Shown here one piece after another: positions 6,123-10,473 of a DNA stretch of 10,473 bases. Every line of letters starts with the position of its first letter. Within the stretch, counting starts at the first letter, position 1. A program made the position numbers and the translations under genes. The notes beneath the pieces were generated by a model. The model was not told the origin of the DNA. It made no database searches and worked only from the letters and a program-made list of their open reading frames with translations. The stretch comes from an uncultured Gemmatimonadaceae bacterium (GTDB lineage Bacteria > Gemmatimonadota > Gemmatimonadetes > Gemmatimonadales > Gemmatimonadaceae), in NCBI GenBank assembly GCA_955652635.1, contig CATPBN010000113.1, positions 1-10,473 of the forward strand, in the 5' to 3' direction.

Positions 6123-7669
6123 CCATGCGAGAGAAGCTCGACCTTCTGGAGCGCCGCCGCGCGGAGTCCGAGCAGGGGGGCGGCGACGCGCGCCTCAAGA
6201 CACAGCACGAGAAGGGGAAGCTCTCGGCGCGCGAGCGGCTCGAGCTCCTCCTTGACGAAGGCTCCTTCGTCGAGCTGGATCGCTTTGTCGTACACCGCTC
6301 GACCGATTTCGGCCTCGAGACGCAGAAGTTTTACGGCGATGGGGTCGTAACCGGTCAGGGCAAGATCGACGGCCGTCTCGTCTACGTATTCTCGCAGGAT
6401 TTTACGGTCTTCGGCGGATCGCTCTCCGAGTCCTTCGCGGAAAAGATCGTCAAAATCATGGATCTGGCGATGAGGAACGGCGCGCCAGTCATCGGACTCA
6501 ATGATTCCGGCGGAGCTCGGATTCAGGAAGGCGTCGTCTCGCTCGGCGGATACGCGGAAATATTTCTGCGGAATACGCTTGCTTCGGGCGTAGTGCCGCA
6601 GATCTCCGCGATCCTCGGACCGTGTGCTGGCGGCGCCGTATACTCTCCCGCCATCACGGATTTTATCTACATGGTGCGCGGAACCTCGTACATGTTCGTC
6701 ACCGGTCCCAATGTCGTTAAGACCGTGACACACGAGGACGTGACGATGGAAGAGCTGGGCGGTGCAGACACGCACTCGGCGACGTCCGGCGTGGCGCACT
6801 TTGCCTGCGATTCCGAGCCGGAGTGCCTTCAGCACATCCGCGATCTTTTCCGTTTCATCCCGTCCAACAACCTCGGCGAAGCACCCCGTGGCGTGGGCAC
6901 GGATCCACGGGAACGGCGAGACGAGTCCCTGCTCGACATTGTACCCGACAACGCTAACAAGCCGTACGACATGCACGAGGTCGTCAAGCGCATTGTGGAT
7001 GACGCCGAGTTCTACGAGGTGCACCGCGAGTACGCGGGGAATATCATTTGTGGCTTCGCGCACCTCGGCGGATTCAGCATCGGCGTCGTGGCCAATCAAC
7101 CCGCCGTGCTCGCCGGGGTGTTGGACATCAGCGCGTCGCTGAAAGCGGCTCGCTTCATCCGATTCTGCGATGCATTCAACATCCCGCTGGTGACATTCGA
7201 GGATGTGCCGGGTTTTCTTCCTGGCGTGACTCAGGAGCATGGCGGCATCATCAAGCACGGAGCGAAGCTGCTCTACGCCTACTGCGAAGCAACGGTGCCC
7301 AAGCTCACTGTCATAACCCGCAAGGCCTACGGCGGCGCGTACGACGTCATGAGCTCCAAGCACATTCGAGGCGACTTCAACGTTGCCTGGCCAACTGCCG
7401 AAATTGCGGTGATGGGACCCAAGGGCGCGGTCGAGATACTGTTTCGGAAGGAAATCTCCGAGAGCAAGGATCAAGTGGCCGCCACCGAGGCCAAGATCGA
7501 GGAATATCGAGAAATGTTTGCGCACCCATACATTGCCGCGGGTCGCGGGTACCTCGACGACATCATCGATCCGCGCGACACCCGACCGGTGCTCATTGCG
7601 GCGCTCGAGAGTCTCGAGACCAAGCGAGACAAGAATCCGCCGAAGAAACACGGTAACATTCCCCTCTAA
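6119..7669 (+). CDS. pccB: Acyl-CoA carboxylase beta chain (propionyl-CoA carboxylase type)
   Basis: This is the carboxyltransferase subunit (516 residues, full length) that moves CO2 from carboxybiotin to an acyl-CoA, most likely propionyl-CoA to methylmalonyl-CoA. The N-half has LSARERLELLLDEGSFVE and DFTVFGGSLSE, with the first oxyanion segment SGGARIQEGV (130-139). The C-half has DVPGFLPG (362-369), the second oxyanion segment GGAYDVMSSKH (405-415), NVAWPTAEIAVMGPKGAVEI and the classic NPPKKHGNIPL ending. Asp409 in GGAYDVM aligns with the residue that sets propionyl-CoA preference in Streptomyces coelicolor PccB (D422); acetyl-CoA-using relatives carry a hydrophobic residue there. A second ATG at 6125 is a possible alternative start. 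It is first in an operon with biotin carboxylase, and probably assembles as a cytoplasmic hexamer. Methylmalonyl-CoA decarboxylase alpha subunits are similar, but the adjacent biotin carboxylase argues for a carboxylase. Confidence 0.93.
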   Translation: MTMREKLDLLERRRAESEQGGGDARLKTQHEKGKLSARERLELLLDEGSFVELDRFVVHRSTDFGLETQKFYGDGVVTGQGKIDGRLVYVFSQDFTVFGGSLSESFAEKIVKIMDLAMRNGAPVIGLNDSGGARIQEGVVSLGGYAEIFLRNTLASGVVPQISAILGPCAGGAVYSPAITDFIYMVRGTSYMFVTGPNVVKTVTHEDVTMEELGGADTHSATSGVAHFACDSEPECLQHIRDLFRFIPSNNLGEAPRGVGTDPRERRDESLLDIVPDNANKPYDMHEVVKRIVDDAEFYEVHREYAGNIICGFAHLGGFSIGVVANQPAVLAGVLDISASLKAARFIRFCDAFNIPLVTFEDVPGFLPGVTQEHGGIIKHGAKLLYAYCEATVPKLTVITRKAYGGAYDVMSSKHIRGDFNVAWPTAEIAVMGPKGAVEILFRKEISESKDQVAATEAKIEEYREMFAHPYIAAGRGYLDDIIDPRDTRPVLIAALESLETKRDKNPPKKHGNIPL

Positions 7670-7670
7670 C

Positions 7671-9200
7671 GTGTTCAGCAAAGTCTTGATCGCGAATCGC
7701 GGTGAAATCGCGCTGCGCGTGATCCGGGCTTGTCAGGAGCTCGGAATAAAGACGGTGGCGGTCTATAGCGAAGCCGACGTGCGGGCCCCACACGTACGCG
7801 AAGCGGATGAAGCCGTGCTCATCGGACCGGCGCCGTCGAGCGAGAGCTACCTGCGCGGTGACAAAATCATCGATGCCGCGAAGCTGACGGGCGCCGAGGC
7901 GATCCACCCGGGGTACGGGTTCCTGTCCGAGCGAGAATGGTTCGCGCGTGCAATTCGTGACGCGGGACTCGTCTGGATCGGACCGCCAGCTGAAGCGATT
8001 GCGGCGATGGGCAGCAAGACCGCAGCGCGGACTCTCGCGGTAGCGGCTGGAGTTCCTGTCGTTCCCGGAACGACCGAGCCGCTCGCCGACGCGAAGGAAG
8101 CGGCGAAAGTGGCAAAGAAGTTCGGCTATCCGGTCCTGCTAAAGGCCGCAGCCGGCGGCGGTGGCAAGGGCATGCGCGTCGTCTCGTCTCCAAGCGATTT
8201 GGCGAATGCACTCGAAGCCGCGCGAAGGGAAGCGAAGGGCGCGTTTGGCGACGACGCGATTTACCTGGAGAAATTCGTCGAGCGACCCCGCCACGTCGAG
8301 ATCCAGATTCTAGCGGATTCTCACGGCACCGTTCTCTCTCTGGGCGAACGCGAATGCTCCGTTCAACGACGCCATCAGAAGATGATCGAGGAGGCGCCGA
8401 GTGTGGCCGTGTCTCCCGAGCTTCGCAAGAAGATGGGCGAGACCGCCGTACGCGCAGCTCGGGCTGCCGGGTACGTGAACGCCGGGACCTGCGAGTTTCT
8501 GCTCGACAGCAAGGGAGATTTCTATTTCCTGGAGATGAATACGCGGCTCCAGGTGGAGCATCCGGTCACCGAGCTCGTCACGGGAATCGATCTCGTGCAG
8601 TGGCAGATTCGGATTGCATCCGGCCAGAAGCTTCCATTTCGCCAGGAAGACATCTGGCCTCGCGGGTGGGCGATGGAGTGCCGCATTACCAGCGAGGACG
8701 CTTCGGACAATTTCCTGCCGTCGACCGGACGGATCGATTACCTCCACTTGCCGAGCGGACCGGGCGTGCGCTGGGATGGGGGGATCGAATCCGGCAGCGA
8801 AGTCGGCCGCTACTACGACCCGATGCTCGCCAAGCTGATCGTGTGGGGAGCGGATCGCCAACAAGCGATAACGCGCATGAGGCGCGCCCTCGTGGATCTC
8901 ATTGTCATCGGCGTCGAAACGTCTCGTGATTTCCACGTCCGTGTGATGGACGACGACGAGTTTCGCCGCGGCGATATCGACATCCAATGGCTCGAGCGAC
9001 GCCTTGCTTCATTGCTCGAGCGTTGTGCCTCAAATGACACGGTGGAGGTCGCCGCAATCGCCGCAGCACTGCTCGCCGAACGTGATCGTACTGCGCGAGC
9101 TGTCGCCGGCGTTTCAGCGGCGGCTCCAGGCTCTACCAGCCCCGAAGTTCCGGCCAGCTCCTGGAAGCAGGCCGCCCGGCTCGAAGCTCTCCGAGACTGA
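7671..9200 (+). CDS. accC: Biotin carboxylase subunit of acyl-CoA carboxylase
   Basis: It carboxylates biotin on its carrier protein using ATP and bicarbonate. The product has 509 residues from GTG 7671, one base after the beta-chain stop; MFSKVLIANRGEIALR is the standard family start, so the open frame further upstream is ignored. The biotin carboxylase N-domain covers about 1-115. The ATP-grasp follows with the glycine loop AAAGGGGKGM (159-168), HQKMIEEAPS (K237), and LEMNTRLQVEH containing E288, N290, R292 and E296; R338 lies in ECRIT. These match the E. coli AccC active site almost position for position. The last 50 or so residues (about 458-509) are an Ala/Ser/Pro-rich extension with no lysine-centred AMKM biotinylation motif, so this is a carrier-less BC. 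The carrier is probably the gene starting at 10438. Its stop overlaps the methyltransferase start as TGATG. Confidence 0.93.
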   Translation: MFSKVLIANRGEIALRVIRACQELGIKTVAVYSEADVRAPHVREADEAVLIGPAPSSESYLRGDKIIDAAKLTGAEAIHPGYGFLSEREWFARAIRDAGLVWIGPPAEAIAAMGSKTAARTLAVAAGVPVVPGTTEPLADAKEAAKVAKKFGYPVLLKAAAGGGGKGMRVVSSPSDLANALEAARREAKGAFGDDAIYLEKFVERPRHVEIQILADSHGTVLSLGERECSVQRRHQKMIEEAPSVAVSPELRKKMGETAVRAARAAGYVNAGTCEFLLDSKGDFYFLEMNTRLQVEHPVTELVTGIDLVQWQIRIASGQKLPFRQEDIWPRGWAMECRITSEDASDNFLPSTGRIDYLHLPSGPGVRWDGGIESGSEVGRYYDPMLAKLIVWGADRQQAITRMRRALVDLIVIGVETSRDFHVRVMDDDEFRRGDIDIQWLERRLASLLERCASNDTVEVAAIAAALLAERDRTARAVAGVSAAAPGSTSPEVPASSWKQAARLEALRD

Positions 9201-10441
9201 TGGCCGTCGTCAGCGTTTCAATCGAGTCGATCGCCGCCGGAGGCGATGGTGTTGGGCGAAAGGAAGGACTCGTCGTCTTCGTTCCCCGCACCGCTCCTGG
9301 AGACCTCGTTACCGCGCAGATCTCCGGCCGGGGACACTTTGCGCGCGGCTCGCTACGCAGCGTTGTGACGGCGTCGCCAGTCCGGATCGAGCCGACCTGT
9401 CCGCATTACACCCGAGACAAATGCGGCGGCTGTCAGCTCCAGCACATGACCTACGATTCGCAGCTCACCGCGAAGCGCATAGTCGTTCGTGATTCGTACG
9501 AGCGCATCGGGAAGCGTTCGATCGATCCGCCAGACATCGAGCGCAGCCCGAAAGAGTGGCGATACCGCACCAAGCTCACGCTGGCCATTCGTCGCCGTGG
9601 CGCGCGCTGGATTGCCGGACTGCATCCATACGACGATCCCGTGCGCGTCTTTGCGATTACGGATTGTCCAATTACTGATCGGCGGGTGATTGCTGCGTGG
9701 CGAGAAGTGATGGAAGCGGACGCGTACTTTCCTGACGCGAAGGAGTTGCGGGGGAGCGTTCGAATCACGAGCGGCGGCCCGACGCTGGTGATGACGGGAG
9801 GAAAAAACTGGGCGGCACGCGACCAGTTTTCAGCGGCGGTGCCGTCGGTCTCCGCGGCCTGGTGGGAGCCGGCGGACGACGAGCCCCGACGATTGCTGTA
9901 CGATAAGCGCGCCGACCGCACTCCGAGCGCGTCGTTCGCGCAAGTAAATGCGGAGATGGCGGAAATTCTCGGCCGTTACGTTGTCGAGAGAGCGCGCGAT
10001 TTCCGGCCCCTGACGGCAGTCGACGCGTACTCGGGTGCCGGTCAAACCGCGGCGCTGCTGAGCGAAGCCGGTATCGCAGTCACCGCTATAGAGCTCGATC
10101 CCGAGGCATCAGAGTGGTCGTCATCCATTCTGCGGGCCCCGTCGCGGACGGTGCAAGGAAGAGTTGAGGATGTCCTGCCGGGCGCGCTACCCGCGGATCT
10201 CGTCATCCTGAATCCTCCTCGCGCGGGCGTCGATACGCGCGTAACGGAAACGCTCGAAGCGAATGCCTCCCACGTCCGAGGTCTGATTTACGTGAGCTGC
10301 AATCCAGCAACGCTTGCCAGGGATGTCTCGAGACTTCCCAGTTACAGGATAGAGTCCGTCCGTGCTTTCGACATGTTCCCGCAGACCGCGCACGTGGAGA
10401 CCGTGTGTGAGCTCCGCCCGATCACCGGGGACGCCGCATGA
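9200..10441 (+). CDS. TrmA/RlmD-family RNA (uracil-5-)-methyltransferase
   Basis: It is predicted to transfer a methyl group from S-adenosylmethionine to C5 of a uridine in rRNA or tRNA (RlmD, RlmCD or TrmA-like). In its 413 residues: a TRAM RNA-binding domain (about 1-58); a 4Fe-4S site with C67, C75, C78 (KCGGCQLQH) and C156 (ITDCPI), spaced C-x7-C-x2-C-x77-C; the FAQVN segment (246-250); the SAM-binding loop DAYSGAG (275-281); acidic ILELD-like AIELD (296-300); NPPRAG (338-343); the nucleophile C367 in VSCNPATLARD; and general base E400 in HVETV. The NPPR motif has Asn where RlmD/TrmA proteins usually have Asp. The Fe-S site favours RlmD/RlmCD-type over TrmA. It overlaps the accC stop (TGATG) and the next gene (ATGA), so it is cotranslated with the carboxylase genes although its function is unrelated. 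The exact RNA target is not decided by the sequence. Confidence 0.9.
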   Translation: MAVVSVSIESIAAGGDGVGRKEGLVVFVPRTAPGDLVTAQISGRGHFARGSLRSVVTASPVRIEPTCPHYTRDKCGGCQLQHMTYDSQLTAKRIVVRDSYERIGKRSIDPPDIERSPKEWRYRTKLTLAIRRRGARWIAGLHPYDDPVRVFAITDCPITDRRVIAAWREVMEADAYFPDAKELRGSVRITSGGPTLVMTGGKNWAARDQFSAAVPSVSAAWWEPADDEPRRLLYDKRADRTPSASFAQVNAEMAEILGRYVVERARDFRPLTAVDAYSGAGQTAALLSEAGIAVTAIELDPEASEWSSSILRAPSRTVQGRVEDVLPGALPADLVILNPPRAGVDTRVTETLEANASHVRGLIYVSCNPATLARDVSRLPSYRIESVRAFDMFPQTAHVETVCELRPITGDAA

Positions 10442-10473
10442 AATACATCGTGCAACTGAATGACGAGCGGAAA
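10438..10473 (+). CDS. Start of a probable biotin carboxyl carrier protein (3' truncated)
   Basis: ATG 10438 overlaps the methyltransferase stop as ATGA, with GGGGA six bases upstream as ribosome site. Twelve codons are visible, giving MKYIVQLNDERK. Stand-alone carrier proteins of acyl-CoA carboxylases commonly begin with M-K-Y-x-V followed by a short strand and turn, and the operon has BC and carboxyltransferase genes but no carrier, so this is the expected missing subunit. The biotinyl-lysine region lies outside the window, so identity rests on 12 residues plus context. Confidence 0.55.
   Translation, partial: MKYIVQLNDERK

Noticed and set aside
7518..7670. Extended upstream start for biotin carboxylase
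   Set aside because: The extension lies wholly inside pccB, and GTG 7671 gives the conserved family N-terminus.
6080..7681. A 533-codon open frame on the minus strand covering the whole carboxylase beta gene
   Set aside because: It mirrors pccB exactly, its translation is His/Arg/Asp-rich with no recognisable domain, and long antisense frames are expected opposite GC-rich genes with strong third-position bias.
8310..8987. A 225-codon minus-strand open frame opposite biotin carboxylase
   Set aside because: It is a codon-bias shadow of accC with no recognisable protein features.
1..10473. tRNA/rRNA genes, CRISPR arrays, insertion sequences, attachment sites or direct repeats
   Set aside because: None was seen on reading either strand; intergenic space is short and occupied by the elements listed.

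Overview
The window reads as an ordinary, gene-dense stretch of a GC-rich bacterial chromosome. I see no integrase, transposase, CRISPR array, tRNA or rRNA. A DinB-family enzyme, a DUF899 protein, a bacterial topoisomerase IB and a three-gene acyl-CoA carboxylase cluster together suggest a free-living soil or sediment bacterium. Gemmatimonadota is my best guess, but this is an impression from protein style, not a computed placement.

Layout. Bases 1-144 are the Pro-rich C-terminal end of an unidentified gene, closed by a good intrinsic terminator (166-200). Bases 324-1439 (+) encode a PAS / histidine-phosphotransfer / receiver protein that resembles a hybrid histidine kinase but has no ATP-binding domain, and its gene carries a run of twelve A's. 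It converges on a DinB-family gene (1447-1980, -). A 138-base divergent gap with a promoter-like dyad follows, then an MFS exporter (2119-3351, +). The exporter converges on a DUF899 thioredoxin-like gene (3379-4077, -). A 308-base divergent gap leads to topoisomerase IB (4386-5564, +), whose stop codon shares the palindrome CTAG with the stop of a convergent HNH nuclease gene (5561-6010, -).

The right-hand 4.3 kb is one tightly packed operon on the + strand: acyl-CoA carboxylase beta chain (6119-7669, propionyl-CoA type by its specificity residue), biotin carboxylase (7671-9200), a TrmA/RlmD-type RNA uracil-5 methyltransferase (9200-10441), and the first 12 codons of a gene whose start resembles a biotin carboxyl carrier protein (10438 onward). 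The junctions are a 1-nt gap, a TGATG overlap and an ATGA overlap, so translation is probably coupled. The carboxylase makes sense as BC + CT + separate carrier, with the methyltransferase inserted between the enzyme and its carrier.

The items most worth a second look are the kinase-less hybrid sensor with its A12 slippage site, the methyltransferase embedded in the carboxylase operon, and a possible 12-codon leader peptide overlapping the first carboxylase start. No wholly new system is evident.
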